The notes: generated by a model from the sequence alone, not told the origin. A stretch of DNA of 64,000 nucleotides from Pseudomonas serbica (GCF_028823535.1 NZ_JAQIYM010000090.1:62001-126000), one strand, 5' to 3'. Positions 1 to 8,710 are shown, counted from the first letter of the stretch. A program made the numbers and translations.

Positions 1-53
1 AAGCGGTAATGTTGCCGACGGCGGGAGTGAGTGAAGCCGAGGGCGTGGTGTAA

Positions 54-95
54 GAGAGAAGTCGTATCTCCGGATCGCCGCAGGCAGGCCGGCTT
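54..95 (+). repeat. Dispersed hairpin repeat, copy 1
   Basis: Contains GAGAGAAGTCG followed by a weak inverted repeat. It resembles copies near 28010, 48421, 51171 and 60277 and lies about 180 nt upstream of the gene at 275 in the same orientation. This is the most divergent copy after the first 11 bases. Confidence 0.35.
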
Positions 96-274
96 GAAGC
101 TCCCCTGTGGCCGTTCTAGCGGTGATATCTGTTTGAACTGTCAGAGCTATGTCTTGAGCGCAATAGCGCCCGCCGTGGATCTAAGCGCAGTCAGGTTGGT
201 GACAAACACAGCGGGGCGGCCACCCAACACCGGGAGGCCTGACCTGGCATCTAATTCCAAGAAGGATTCTGAAC

Positions 275-649
275 ATGAGTCAACCGATTCCAGTGCCTAC
301 CCAGGATACCGACGTCCGCTATGAGTGCTGTGGCCGTTGGCTGGTGATGCAACGCGCCCGCCTGGTGGACGAACAAGTGTGCTGCGACCTCATTATCGAC
401 GGGGAGCTTTACCCGTGGCATGAGGCATTGGATGATCCAGAGTCCGCCCTGGATGTGGAAGGCGCGGGGGAGTTCAACCTCGACGCCCTGGATGCCTTCT
501 GGGTGTCGCTGAATCGGGTGCGCCGGATACCGCCGCTGGATCTGGAAGAATCGCTGAACACCTTTGCCGCCGTGACTAGCGCAACCCTGCGCAAAACGGC
601 AAAAGAGCAGTGGGACAGTGTGCATGCCGATCTGCTGGACATGGCCTGA
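275..649 (+). CDS. Hypothetical protein, 124 aa
   Basis: The family is not recognised. The protein is acidic and soluble, with no signal peptide or membrane segment. Near the N-terminus it has a Cys-Cys pair (YECCG, about residue 17) and a further CC at about 36. The start is supported by AGAAGGA 8 nt upstream of ATG. It is the first gene of the window, with about 100 nt to the next. The large ORFs on the opposite strand over the same bases are codon shadows. Function unknown. Confidence 0.75.
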   Translation: MSQPIPVPTQDTDVRYECCGRWLVMQRARLVDEQVCCDLIIDGELYPWHEALDDPESALDVEGAGEFNLDALDAFWVSLNRVRRIPPLDLEESLNTFAAVTSATLRKTAKEQWDSVHADLLDMA

Positions 650-688
650 GGCCCTGGACGGTTAGCGGAAAAACCGATTTCATATTTT

Positions 689-707
689 TGTCAATTTAAG
701 GTATATT
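689..707 (+). promoter_or_regulatory. TGTCAATTT-type promoter motif
   Basis: TGTCAATTTAAGG followed directly by TATATT, upstream of the membrane-protein gene at 751. The same arrangement recurs at 5583, 24887 (minus), 28728 (minus) and 30283. Confidence 0.45.
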
Positions 708-750
708 TCCGGCTAGATACCCTCCGCCAAGGAGGGGGCTCACTGTTACG

Positions 751-1152
751 TTGGTATTTATGGCTATTTACGTCTATTTCATCGCGTTGCTGGTGGTTAT
801 GGGCCTCGTGGGTTTCGTTGTCTTACAGTACGCAAGCGGCAGTCAGTTGACTCGTCTGGGCAAGGCGTTCTGCTCAGCGCTGTTGGTCGGCGTCGTCGGC
901 TGGAGTTTCTGGCAGTTCTACCTGGGAAACACAGTCGCTCGCCGCTTCGGGGGCACGCTTACCGTTGAGCTCCCCACCAATGCTCAGTTCCTCGGCGCTA
1001 CCTGGAAAGAAGATTCACTGTGGGTGTCCTACTTCGAGCCGCAAGCCAAGCGCTGCGTCTTCAAAGAATTTTCCCGTATGGGGCTGGTGGAAGGGGATGT
1101 CGTCATTCCGAACTGCAACCCTGAGCCTAACCAGGGAGCACCAAAGCAGTGA
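751..1152 (+). CDS. Small membrane protein, about 133 aa
   Basis: Two hydrophobic helices (about residues 4-25 and 38-58) precede a roughly 75-residue soluble tail with two Cys, so the protein is probably an inner-membrane protein with one exposed domain. The start is uncertain. A TTG at 751 lies 12 nt after GGAGGGGG, while the in-frame ATG at 760 is 21 nt from it. It is transcribed away from the motif at 689-707. No family recognised. Confidence 0.65.
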   Translation: MVFMAIYVYFIALLVVMGLVGFVVLQYASGSQLTRLGKAFCSALLVGVVGWSFWQFYLGNTVARRFGGTLTVELPTNAQFLGATWKEDSLWVSYFEPQAKRCVFKEFSRMGLVEGDVVIPNCNPEPNQGAPKQ

Positions 1153-1233
1153 ACTCGATGATCACTTACTTTTCCACTCGTAACCCAGCCACGACTGCAT
1201 TCGCGGCCCACTCACAAGGGAGGCCTGTTTAAC

Positions 1234-1818
1234 ATGGCGAGAAAGCCCACCAAGCCTAATTTGGGGCAGCTGCTGGATGGCATTTGGAGTCGGCTGCCAG
1301 AGAATAGTTACCTGCGCGAGCTCGAACCGCTCAAGATGCCGGGACAGCATGAAAACCTGCGTTTTTTCGGCAAAGCCATCATCAAAGCTTGTGAAGAAAT
1401 TCTTAAAACGCCCATCGACGTCGCCGTCAAAGGCTCTGACCGCGAAACTTGGGAGCGTCTAGTTGGCGCCTGGGCATTGTATCAGCGCTCCAACCGCATC
1501 ACTCGTTGCGCGGCTGCCAAAAGCATAGGGGTTGATCGCTCCAACTTGACCATTGCTTTGAACGGCAAGCGCCCGCTGACGCAATCGGTACTGGTCTCCC
1601 TGGCCAACCTGCTGAAGGTTCAGCCCTTTGATATTCGTCCCGACCTGGGTGCGTCTTACGCCCACACCAAAGATCGTGACGTGGCTAAAAAACTGAATTC
1701 AGCCTCCTCACACGTTCTCTCGTTGAAGGGCGATGTGTCCCGCTTGATTGAAGAGGGCTATCCCCTTGAAGGACTGCTCGGTCGAATCGACACGATTCGC
1801 GGTGAGTTGACGCATTAA
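1234..1818 (+). CDS. Helix-turn-helix DNA-binding protein, 194 aa
   Basis: Residues about 88-125 look like a Cro/C1-type helix-turn-helix: AAAKSIGVDRSNLTIALNG followed by a hydrophobic helix and LANLLKV. The roughly 85-residue N-terminal part and the C-terminal helical part are not recognised. GGGAGG lies 10 nt before ATG. A strong terminator follows at 1831, so the gene is probably monocistronic. Likely a transcriptional regulator; the target is unknown. Confidence 0.75.
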   Translation: MARKPTKPNLGQLLDGIWSRLPENSYLRELEPLKMPGQHENLRFFGKAIIKACEEILKTPIDVAVKGSDRETWERLVGAWALYQRSNRITRCAAAKSIGVDRSNLTIALNGKRPLTQSVLVSLANLLKVQPFDIRPDLGASYAHTKDRDVAKKLNSASSHVLSLKGDVSRLIEEGYPLEGLLGRIDTIRGELTH

Positions 1819-1830
1819 GCATCATCTAAA

Positions 1831-1851
1831 GCCGCCAGATGGCGGCTTTTT
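1831..1851 (+). terminator. Rho-independent terminator
   Basis: Perfect 6-bp stem GCCGCC/GGCGGC with loop AGAT and a T5 tail, directly after the HTH gene. Confidence 0.9.
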
Positions 1852-1920
1852 GCTATACGGGCAATTGACTAATGAGCGTGAATAGTTGTTAATAAGAGAA
1901 ACCACTCAGGTGATTTTCCC

Positions 1921-2232
1921 ATGGCCACTGTTACCTGCCCGGAATGCAAGACAGAATTACGCAATGACCCGCAGCATTGTCCTTACTGCCAATGCGGACT
2001 GCGTGAGCCACGCCTGAATAAAGTGGGTCGCTTCGTGATGATTGCGGTGCCGACCTCGTTGGTCATTTTGGTGATCGCCGTGGTTAACTTTTTCCTGCAA
2101 GTCCCTGTTCTAGCAGACCAAACACTGGGTGAGTGGGCAATTCTTGCCCTTAAGTGTGTTGGATCAATTGCAGCTTGGGGTGCATTTTTCTGGTTGATAG
2201 GATGCCTCGAGTTCTTGTGCGCTAATGAGTAG
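1921..2232 (+). CDS. Zinc-ribbon membrane protein, 103 aa
   Basis: The N-terminus holds two CxxC knuckles (CPEC at residue 6, CPYC at residue 20), a typical rubredoxin-like zinc ribbon. Two predicted membrane helices follow (about 38-60 and 77-98). The ribbon is probably cytoplasmic, with a membrane-hairpin anchor. AGGTGA is upstream of ATG. No specific family recognised; such proteins are often annotated as zinc-ribbon domain proteins of unknown role. Confidence 0.75.
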   Translation: MATVTCPECKTELRNDPQHCPYCQCGLREPRLNKVGRFVMIAVPTSLVILVIAVVNFFLQVPVLADQTLGEWAILALKCVGSIAAWGAFFWLIGCLEFLCANE

Positions 2233-2484
2233 CCGACTGTAAAACCATCGATTTATACCTCCCTCTAAGCGGATCTTGCGAGTCCGCTTAAGGCTTTGTT
2301 TTGTCTATAATAAGTGTTAACCTGGGCCATCAAAAATCTCCTCCGAAGTCGGTTACCTGTGTCAACTTCTTCTCTCCAGTTTGTTGAGTCCCTTGCGGCG
2401 TTTCGTCCTGCAGGTTCAATGCTGTCGTAAGTTGATTGATGGCCCATCCCGATAGCGGTTGTGAGTTGTCGAGGATGGCCTCGC

Positions 2485-3213
2485 ATGACCAATAAAAACT
2501 ACCTCAAGTTCTCAAAAAACACGCGTGGCCGAGACTTTATTGCCAGTGATGTTCACGGACATTACGGTGAACTGGAAGCGCTGCTAGAGCATGTCAGTTT
2601 TGACCCGGAAAAAGACCGCCTGTTTATCGCCGGCGATCTGGTCGACCGTGGCCCATTCTCCATAAAGGTTCTCGAATGGCTGGCCAAACCCTGGGTGCAT
2701 GCGGTTATTGGCAACCACGATTTGATGTGCATTGCTGCCGGCGTCGATCTACAGGGCCGTCGGCAGAGGCATGTCAATCATGGGGGAGCCTGGTTCTATG
2801 AACTGCCATCCGGTACCCGAGCGGCAATCATTCACGCGTTTCAGCGATTACCCTTGGCTATCGAGGTGGAAGCTCAAGATGGGCGTCGACTTGGGATCGT
2901 GCACGCACAATGTCCTATGGATGATTGGGATGATTTCGTTCTGGAAATCAGCCACTACTCTCCCGAGTTATTGAGGGGGAGTCATTTGGCTGAATCGACC
3001 GTATGGCGTGTTGACCGGTACAACAAAACGATAGGCAATTTAGACATATTATTTGTTGGTCACACGTCCCTTAAAAGTCGACAAAGGCTTGGCAATATTT
3101 GCTACATCGACACCGGCGTCTGCTATCCCGAGCAGCACGGTTTCCTGACCTTGGTCGACATGAACAGCAACGAAACGTACGAGAGTTGTACGTTAACCCT
3201 GGAAACACCCTGA
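2485..3213 (+). CDS. Metallophosphoesterase, PP2A/PrpA-type serine/threonine phosphatase
   Basis: Shows the metallophosphatase signature motifs in order: DVHGHY (about 20), GDLVDRGP (about 49), GNHD (about 77) and VGHT (about 193), which supply the His, Asp and Asn ligands of the dinuclear metal site. Length (242 aa) fits PrpA/PrpB and lambda-type phosphatases. The chosen ATG at 2485 has GAGGATGG upstream and matches the N-terminal LKFSKNTRGRDFIASDVHG of the paralogue at 41010-41798. The substrate is unknown (phosphoprotein or dinucleotide). The 250-nt gap upstream holds a weak TATAAT at about 2306. Confidence 0.9.
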   Translation: MTNKNYLKFSKNTRGRDFIASDVHGHYGELEALLEHVSFDPEKDRLFIAGDLVDRGPFSIKVLEWLAKPWVHAVIGNHDLMCIAAGVDLQGRRQRHVNHGGAWFYELPSGTRAAIIHAFQRLPLAIEVEAQDGRRLGIVHAQCPMDDWDDFVLEISHYSPELLRGSHLAESTVWRVDRYNKTIGNLDILFVGHTSLKSRQRLGNICYIDTGVCYPEQHGFLTLVDMNSNETYESCTLTLETP

Positions 3214-3252
3214 GGCAGACACCCTACGAACAATTAGCACGATGATACCCCT

Positions 3253-3648
3253 ATGGAACACACCATTACGCATTACGACCGGCTCGGAGTGAGCCAAAAC
3301 GCGACGACCACTGAGATCAGGACTGCCTTCAAGCGTCTGGCTCAGCGGCACCATCCTGACCGCCATCAAGGTTCGCCTGAGGCGGTGCGTGTCATGACCA
3401 TGCTCAACTTGGCGTACACCACGCTGATGGATCCTCAGAAGCGCATGAGCTATGACACCAAGCTGTACCAGCAGAAAGCGCTGGAGGGGAGAAAGGTGTT
3501 CGGTCAGAGTAATGGTGCAGACAGGGAAGGGGCCGGCAAGGCCTCTCAGGAGAGGTTTAAGCCCATTAATCCCTGGGAGGTGAAGACGAGCGTCAAAGTC
3601 CTCGCCGTCGTGCTGCTGGTCGTGGCCTGGCTCATCCTGCGTAAATGA
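3253..3648 (+). CDS. J-domain protein with C-terminal membrane anchor
   Basis: Residues 6-70 form a DnaJ J domain with the diagnostic HPD (HHPDRHQG, about residue 35) that stimulates Hsp70 ATPase. There is no Gly/Phe or zinc-finger region. The last about 18 residues are a hydrophobic helix ending in LRK, so the protein is probably tail-anchored with its J domain in the cytoplasm. It would recruit DnaK to the membrane or to a particular client. Its stop codon abuts that of the convergent gene at 3649. Confidence 0.9.
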   Translation: MEHTITHYDRLGVSQNATTTEIRTAFKRLAQRHHPDRHQGSPEAVRVMTMLNLAYTTLMDPQKRMSYDTKLYQQKALEGRKVFGQSNGADREGAGKASQERFKPINPWEVKTSVKVLAVVLLVVAWLILRK

Positions 3649-4599
3649 TTACAGTCCAAGGTCTTCGCTGAACCATTTGCCCAGGGTCTGCAGATCGCCC
3701 TTGAACACGTCAAACAATTCCTCCTTGGGGAACAAGTCCGGGAGGTAGTTTTTCCTCGGCCAGTTGAGCATCAGGGGAATGACTTCACTCGATGGCCACT
3801 GGTTGATGTAGGCCTTGTAGTAGGCTCGCTGAATTGCAGATTCCTTGTTCCGGATGAACGCCGTAATGCCTGCATCCAGGTCTTGTGGCCTGGATATGTC
3901 ATGCCAGTGTTCAGGCCAGTAGCCAGACCTGATCATTTCAGTGAGCAGTCCCTCCCTGCCAAGTTCTGCGAGCAAGCGGGCTTTCTTCGGTTGTGCCTCG
4001 ACGGCTTTGATCAGCACCTCATCCGGGAGAGGGAAGTCAGCGAGGTAGTTTCTGCCCTTAAACGATTTGTGCAGGACTATGCAGCTGAGGTTATCGATAG
4101 CCGCCTCTTCGACGAAGGCTTGATCCACCAATTCTTTGCACAGTTCTTCCGATCTTTGCCACAGGTGGTACACCACGGTCGGCTGGGTGAGGATGGCCTC
4201 GCTCACTAGACGACGATCAATGCACTGAATGCTGACCTCGTAGATATTTTGGGCGTCAGTCGCGACCGCCGCGCACGCCAGGGTGTAGTAGTTATCGCAG
4301 AGCTTTGGGTTAAAGAACTTCTGCTCAGCGAACAACGCGGGGAAAGTTCGGATCGCATTCAGCTGAATTTCGGTATTCAGATGATCCTTCGGTATTTGCC
4401 CGTACAACGTACGATCCTGAGTCACGGCCACCCGGTAGACCGTGCTGGTTCTGAATGACCCAGGAATCTCATTCCAGACGATTTTCTGCTCACCCAAAGC
4501 ATCGGCGTAGTCCTGGTCAGTCCAGTCACCCTTTGGTTTGGTCTCAAATGGCGACGGTTCGTAATCGTAGTGGTCATAGCTTTCGTGCGCGTCGGTCAT
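3649..4599 (-). CDS. DLGL-tail protein, 316 aa
   Basis: No known domain recognised. The protein is mostly helical, with an acidic Tyr-rich N-terminus (about 1-30). It ends in GKWFSEDLGL, the C-terminal tail shared by ten proteins of this window. The last about 45 residues (FPKEELFDVFKGDLQ...) align with those of the upstream neighbour 4618-5490 (YPKEEVLSTFKENL...), so the two are paralogues in one operon 18 nt apart. AAGGATTTTCCC precedes the ATG. Confidence 0.8.
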   Translation of the reverse strand: MTDAHESYDHYDYEPSPFETKPKGDWTDQDYADALGEQKIVWNEIPGSFRTSTVYRVAVTQDRTLYGQIPKDHLNTEIQLNAIRTFPALFAEQKFFNPKLCDNYYTLACAAVATDAQNIYEVSIQCIDRRLVSEAILTQPTVVYHLWQRSEELCKELVDQAFVEEAAIDNLSCIVLHKSFKGRNYLADFPLPDEVLIKAVEAQPKKARLLAELGREGLLTEMIRSGYWPEHWHDISRPQDLDAGITAFIRNKESAIQRAYYKAYINQWPSSEVIPLMLNWPRKNYLPDLFPKEELFDVFKGDLQTLGKWFSEDLGL

Positions 4600-4617
4600 C
4601 GGGAAAATCCTTTTTGG

Positions 4618-5490
4618 TTAGAGACCGAGGTCTGCTTTGAACACATCGCCGACCACCACCAGGTTCTCCTTGAAGGTCGATAGCACCTCTTCTTTCGGAT
4701 ACCAGGGCATCAGGCGCAAGAGGAGCTCATTGTTGCTCACGTGAAGCTTCAGAGACGTCAGCGGCTGAATGCAAAGATATGCATCGAGTAGAGTTATATC
4801 AGCCAGCTGATTGTGGTCAGCCAGTCTGTTCTTTACGGCCTCAGCCACTGTCCTGGGTTTGTGGTAGGTAATCCAGATGTTGTTGTCTGGATCTGGCCAG
4901 TATCCGGTTTTGAGCAAAGCCATGAGGCGTCGAAACGCTTCGCCTTTTCCGAAATGGGGGAGTCGGAGCGGCCTCTTGTGAATGCCGGCCTTTAGAGATT
5001 CGTCGGTGATGACCCATGGGTCGACCATATCGATCTTGGCAATGTCATGTTCAATCAGTTGATTGGCCAGGGCCGGTGTGAGTGCAGCAACAAAGAGAGA
5101 AGGGTTGTGTAATTTCACCAAGTCAGGATTTTTCAGGATGGCGGTCTGGATGTCATCATCAGTCAGGTAGGACGGATGTATTTCGTGAATGTTGTCCGAG
5201 AACCGCTTCAAATACAGCCTGGCGACCACAGCGTAACCGGCCTTCTCGGGCAGCGTGGCCAGCTCCACAAAACTAAGCGCTTTGAGTAAATGCTCGATCT
5301 CAATCGTCTGCACTTCCGGAGTGAATTGCTCCGGGGTGAGCTTCTTGGTAAACCGCTGCAATTGCCGGGAGCCCTCGAGTATGAAAGATCGAGTCATTCT
5401 GGCTGGCGGAATGTCCTGAACCTCGATCTTGTCGTAGAGCACAAGATCCAGAAGATCCTCATCAGAGAGCTGGCGATAATCCGGGGTCAT
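4618..5490 (-). CDS. DLGL-tail protein, 290 aa
   Basis: Paralogue of the downstream gene 3649-4599, ending GDVFKADLGL. The open frame extends to 5646, but the first 52 residues of that extension look non-coding. The ATG at 5490 (MTPDYRQLSDEDLL) begins a helical domain much like other family members. Its ribosome site is weak. The upstream region is shared with the divergent band-7 gene. No enzymatic motif seen. Confidence 0.75.
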   Translation of the reverse strand: MTPDYRQLSDEDLLDLVLYDKIEVQDIPPARMTRSFILEGSRQLQRFTKKLTPEQFTPEVQTIEIEHLLKALSFVELATLPEKAGYAVVARLYLKRFSDNIHEIHPSYLTDDDIQTAILKNPDLVKLHNPSLFVAALTPALANQLIEHDIAKIDMVDPWVITDESLKAGIHKRPLRLPHFGKGEAFRRLMALLKTGYWPDPDNNIWITYHKPRTVAEAVKNRLADHNQLADITLLDAYLCIQPLTSLKLHVSNNELLLRLMPWYPKEEVLSTFKENLVVVGDVFKADLGL

Positions 5491-5582
5491 GCTGCGGCAG
5501 CCTGAAGTGATTGCGACGATATTTAAGTGTGACGCACGCGGTCTGGCTGGCGCCAGTGTCACAGGCATGTTGTTTGTCGCAG

Positions 5583-5602
5583 TGTCAATATATCGGTATA
5601 GT
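5583..5602 (+). promoter_or_regulatory. TGTCAATTT-type promoter motif
   Basis: TGTCAATATATCGG followed by TATAGT, 60-80 nt upstream of the band-7 gene. Related to the motif at 689. Confidence 0.4.
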
Positions 5603-5663
5603 TTGTGAGTTGTGCAAAGCGAGCCAGCTGCGGCTGTAACCTTCATTCACATAGGTACTTTTC

Positions 5664-6602
5664 ATGGAACAAGAGCAAGACCATAAGCATGAAATCCGAC
5701 GCTACACCCCCTTCAACGGTGGTGCCATGGTGTTGGTGATGATCCTGGCATTGGCCTGCATCATCTACATGCCGTTCATTGGCTACGGTATTCGTGCTGA
5801 TGGCAGTCACGCGTATCTCATCGGCGACATTTATGACTTTGCGTGCCCGCTGGCACTGATTGTACTCATGCTGTCGTGGAGTGGATTCACGCAGATCAAC
5901 CCGAACGAATCGGTGGTGCTGACGTTTTTCGGCACTCGGAAAGGCTCGGCGCTCGATAGTGGTTTTTTCTGGATTAACCCCTTCATGGACGGTTCCAGGG
6001 TCAGTCTGAAAGCCAAGACCCTAACCACGGCCAGCGTTAAAATGACCGACAGTGATGGACGTCCAATCACCGTTGGCGCTGTCTTGAACTATCGGGTGGT
6101 AAACCCTGAGTCCTACATTTTTAACGCCGATGACCCGGATTCAATCGTCGCCAATGCCATGGAAGTCGTCCTGCGTGAATCGGTGTCGATCTACCCATTC
6201 GATCTGTCGGATGCGGAGATGAAGGAGAAGACGGATAAAACCTGCCTTCGCCAGAACTCCGAACAAATCGCGAATGAAATGCGGGAGAAGATCCAGAAGA
6301 AGCTGTTCATCATCGGTATTCGTGTACTCGATGTCCGGTTGAGCAATATTGCGTATGCGCAGGAGATCGCTGGCTTGATGCTTCTGCGCCAGCAGGCGAG
6401 CGCGATGGTCTCGGCCCGTACTGCGATCCTGGATGCTTCCGTACCCCTGGTACGCCAGGTGATCAAGCAACTGGGTGAAGAAAGCGATCATGGCCCTACG
6501 GTCGAGTTCACCGAGTCGCAAAAAGCCACGCTCGTGACCAACTTGCTGACCGTGATGATCAGTGAGAAGGCCGCTACACCCACCATATCAGTCAATGAAT
6601 GA
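5664..6602 (+). CDS. SPFH/band 7 (stomatin-prohibitin) membrane protein
   Basis: Two hydrophobic segments (about 21-40 and 57-73) are followed by an SPFH domain beginning GFTQINPNESVVLTFFG and continuing through the typical PITVGAVLNYRVVNPESY strand region to about residue 250. The family forms membrane-bound oligomers and often works with FtsH-type proteases. There is no NfeD partner next door; the following genes encode membrane proteins on the same strand. AGGT lies upstream of ATG. Confidence 0.85.
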   Translation: MEQEQDHKHEIRRYTPFNGGAMVLVMILALACIIYMPFIGYGIRADGSHAYLIGDIYDFACPLALIVLMLSWSGFTQINPNESVVLTFFGTRKGSALDSGFFWINPFMDGSRVSLKAKTLTTASVKMTDSDGRPITVGAVLNYRVVNPESYIFNADDPDSIVANAMEVVLRESVSIYPFDLSDAEMKEKTDKTCLRQNSEQIANEMREKIQKKLFIIGIRVLDVRLSNIAYAQEIAGLMLLRQQASAMVSARTAILDASVPLVRQVIKQLGEESDHGPTVEFTESQKATLVTNLLTVMISEKAATPTISVNE

Positions 6603-6608
6603 TTGCAT

Positions 6609-6629
6609 GGGGGCCGGCGTCGGCCCCCG
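6609..6629 (+). terminator. GC-rich hairpin after the band-7 gene
   Basis: GGGGGCCG/CGGCCCCC stem with a GCGT loop immediately after the stop. There is no T tract, so it may stabilise the mRNA end or cause pausing rather than terminate. Confidence 0.4.
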
Positions 6630-6659
6630 TTCTCCGCACGACCTTTTGAGGCAATGATG

Positions 6660-7106
6660 ATGAGCAAAGCTGACGTGCAAAAAAATGCAGCATTCTGGAA
6701 TTTGGTTTATGGCGTGCTATTGGTGTTGTTCTCCACGGTTTGTTTCTTTTTTGGACACAGGGCTTTTGAGGCAGTGACCCTCCAGGCATTGCTGAATGGC
6801 GCAAAGCCAGAGGCGCTTGTTACGCTTGTGATCTGCATGATGGCGCCCATTGCCCTTGTGTTTACGCTGGGCATGTACTTGCTGGCTATGGCGGTGAAAG
6901 GTTTCGATCCGACCAATCCTGAGCGTGTGGTGGTGGCGGCAAAGAGTTTTGTGGCTGCCAAAGTGATTGTGTACCAAGAACTCAGCGACGAAGCTTGCGC
7001 GGAGAAAATTCTTAACCTGAGCACCGTCAAGACGGATGCTTTCCAGGCTGCAGTCAAGGCGGAGCTTCAAGCGATAGGGCTGCTAACTTCCGCAACATCC
7101 AAATAG
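6660..7106 (+). CDS. Membrane protein with two helices, 148 aa
   Basis: Two hydrophobic segments (about 12-34 and 50-75) are followed by a helical soluble tail. Three consecutive ATG codons lie at 6654, 6657 and 6660. GAGG at 6648-6651 best fits the third. It lies in a same-strand series with the band-7 gene. No family recognised. Confidence 0.7.
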   Translation: MSKADVQKNAAFWNLVYGVLLVLFSTVCFFFGHRAFEAVTLQALLNGAKPEALVTLVICMMAPIALVFTLGMYLLAMAVKGFDPTNPERVVVAAKSFVAAKVIVYQELSDEACAEKILNLSTVKTDAFQAAVKAELQAIGLLTSATSK

Positions 7107-7165
7107 GTTCGCCCTGACGGCAGCATTCGCAGGCCTCAGTAGGAAGACGCACTTGGGGGATCGAT

Positions 7166-7747
7166 ATGTCAGATACATCGCTGAGCAGTGTGTTGGCGAA
7201 AGCCTTGGATCAGGGCGTCGGCGCGAGGAGCGTGGTGACCTACGATCTTCCGGATGCGTACTTTGCTGATTTTAAGCAGCAGATGCGTCTCGTAACACTT
7301 CGCTGGCGCTGGGCGGTGGGCGTCGTCGGGCTGCTGACCGCCGTGGCTTCAGAGCTATCCCTGGCCATTATTCTGGTGGGGATCTACGCCGTCAGCGAAT
7401 GGCTTTATTTGCACAGCAAAAGAGCTGATTTCGTGCTGGGTGACCTGCTAAGCGGCGACCCCGAACGGCGTGGCAGGGATAAAAACCTTCTTTTGTGCTT
7501 TGATCTCGGAGCTGTCGTGTATTACGAGCGTTTTTCGGCTCGTATCGCCATTGTTCCCGCAGAGTTGATCGAGACAGCTCAGACGGGGAGGAGTGGTTAC
7601 CGGAACCCAACGTATAATCTAACCCTGTGGCTGAAGGGAAAGGAATACCCTCTAACCTTCCTGGACTCGCATGTGACGGGTGGGATGGTAAACCGAATCC
7701 GACTGATGAATCCGGCCATACCGAAGTCGAAGTGGTGGGAGCATTGA
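7166..7747 (+). CDS. Membrane protein, 193 aa
   Basis: Two adjacent hydrophobic helices (about 48-82) lie in the middle of the protein. The C-terminal half (VYYERFSARIAIVPAELIETA...YNLTLWLKGKEYPLTFLD) is beta-rich and resembles the PH-like output part of small membrane proteins. That reading is inference only. GGGGGATC precedes ATG. It is the last gene before the tRNA region, and transcription converges with the tRNA array. Confidence 0.7.
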   Translation: MSDTSLSSVLAKALDQGVGARSVVTYDLPDAYFADFKQQMRLVTLRWRWAVGVVGLLTAVASELSLAIILVGIYAVSEWLYLHSKRADFVLGDLLSGDPERRGRDKNLLLCFDLGAVVYYERFSARIAIVPAELIETAQTGRSGYRNPTYNLTLWLKGKEYPLTFLDSHVTGGMVNRIRLMNPAIPKSKWWEH

Positions 7748-7842
7748 TGCTGCCAAAAACCCAGTTGGCAGTCACCTGTCCAGTTAATTTTTAACGCTGA
7801 CCGAAGGAATCAATTGTGGCTTCTGGGCAGGCGACGAGAAGG

Positions 7843-7921
7843 TGGTACCCCAGGCAAGATTCGAACTTGCACATGACCGGTTTCGAAGACCGGTGCCTTA
7901 ATCCAGTTTGGCGACTGGGGT
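7843..7921 (-). tRNA. tRNA-Arg (anticodon TCG)
   Basis: Cloverleaf with acceptor ACCCCAG/CTGGGGT, discriminator A and encoded CCA. Anticodon loop CTTCGAA on stem CCGGT/ACCGG. It would read CGA and CGG. Last tRNA of the minus-strand array. Confidence 0.85.
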
Positions 7922-7952
7922 AGATCGTCTGGGGTGAGCCAGGCGTTTGAAA

Positions 7953-8029
7953 TGGTGCTTCTGAGAGGGCTCGAACCTCTAACCTTCGCCTTCGTAGGGC
8001 GCTGCTCTATCCAGTTGAGCTACAGAAGC
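7953..8029 (-). tRNA. tRNA-Arg (ACG)
   Basis: Acceptor GCTTCTG/CAGAAGC with ACCA. Loop CTACGAA. The anticodon stem has four pairs plus a G-A mismatch. With inosine at position 34 it would read CGT, CGC and CGA. Confidence 0.88.
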
Positions 8030-8035
8030 GGTAAG

Positions 8036-8113
8036 TGGCGGTTTGTACGGGGCTCGAACCCGCGACCTCCGGCGTGACAAGCCGGCGCTCATATCCAGCT
8101 GAGCTAACAAACC
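8036..8113 (-). tRNA. tRNA-Asp (GTC)
   Basis: Acceptor GGTTTGT/ACAAACC, discriminator G, encoded CCA. Loop TTGTCAC on stem CCGGC/GCCGG. Confidence 0.88.
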
Positions 8114-8197
8114 GTGTTTTGTGTCCAAAGTGACAGCTTTAATTGTGTCTATGTTTCGATTGCCGACACAGAAATCACTCCACACAACGAACAAAAT

Positions 8198-8273
8198 TGG
8201 AGTTCCATACCGGACTCGAACCGGCGTTTGAGGGGTGAAGACCCTCTGTCCTAGGCCACTAGACGAATGGAAC
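8198..8273 (-). tRNA. tRNA-Glu (TTC) with C33
   Basis: Body is a typical tRNA-Glu (ATTCGTCTAGTGGCCTAGGA). The anticodon arm is GAGGG-TCTTCAC-CCCTC, so position 33 is C instead of the near-universal U. CCA is encoded and the discriminator is T. Confidence 0.8.
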
Positions 8274-8321
8274 AAAACTATTAAAACCAACACTTTGAAA
8301 TGCATCAAAGTGCAACTAAAA

Positions 8322-8396
8322 TGGCGACCCGTAGGGGGCTCGAACCCCTGATGTATGATAGACAGTCATATGCCTTTCCAACTTGGCTAACAGGCC
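8322..8396 (-). tRNA. tRNA-Asp (GTC)
   Basis: Loop CTGTCTA on stem TATGA/TCATA. Acceptor GGCCTGT/ACGGGTC with G-U pairs; encoded CCA. Nearly identical to the copy at 8558. Confidence 0.85.
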
Positions 8397-8436
8397 TTTG
8401 TAACTTATAAACCTTTATAAAACGTGTAGCTATAAT

Positions 8437-8512
8437 TGGTTCTCCATACCGGATTCGAACCGGTGTTAGAGGGGCGAAGACCCTCCGTCCTAGGCCGCTA
8501 GACGAATGGAGC
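8437..8512 (-). tRNA. tRNA-Glu (TTC) with C33
   Basis: Second Glu(TTC) copy. Loop TCTTCGC on stem GAGGG/CCCTC, again C at position 33. The first acceptor pair is a G-A mismatch (GCTCCAT/ATGGAGA); CCA encoded. Confidence 0.78.
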
Positions 8513-8557
8513 GTAACTTTTAAAACACACTTTTCAGTTTCGAAAAGTGTAACTAAG

Positions 8558-8633
8558 TGGCGACCCGTAGGGGGCTCGAACCCCTGCATGCGTGATAGAC
8601 AGTCACGTACCTTTCCAACTTGGCTAACGGGCC
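8558..8633 (-). tRNA. tRNA-Asp (GTC)
   Basis: Loop CTGTCTA on stem CGTGA/TCACG. Discriminator G, encoded CCA. Confidence 0.87.
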
Positions 8634-8710
8634 TTGTAAACTTGACACTCACCTTAATGAGCGCTTTATTCCTTGCTGGCATCGCCTCTAACCTGGCAAT
8701 GACCACTAAT

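Noticed and set aside
31..324. 97-aa plus-strand open frame at the window start
   Set aside because: No ribosome site, and it overlaps the supported gene at 275 in another frame.
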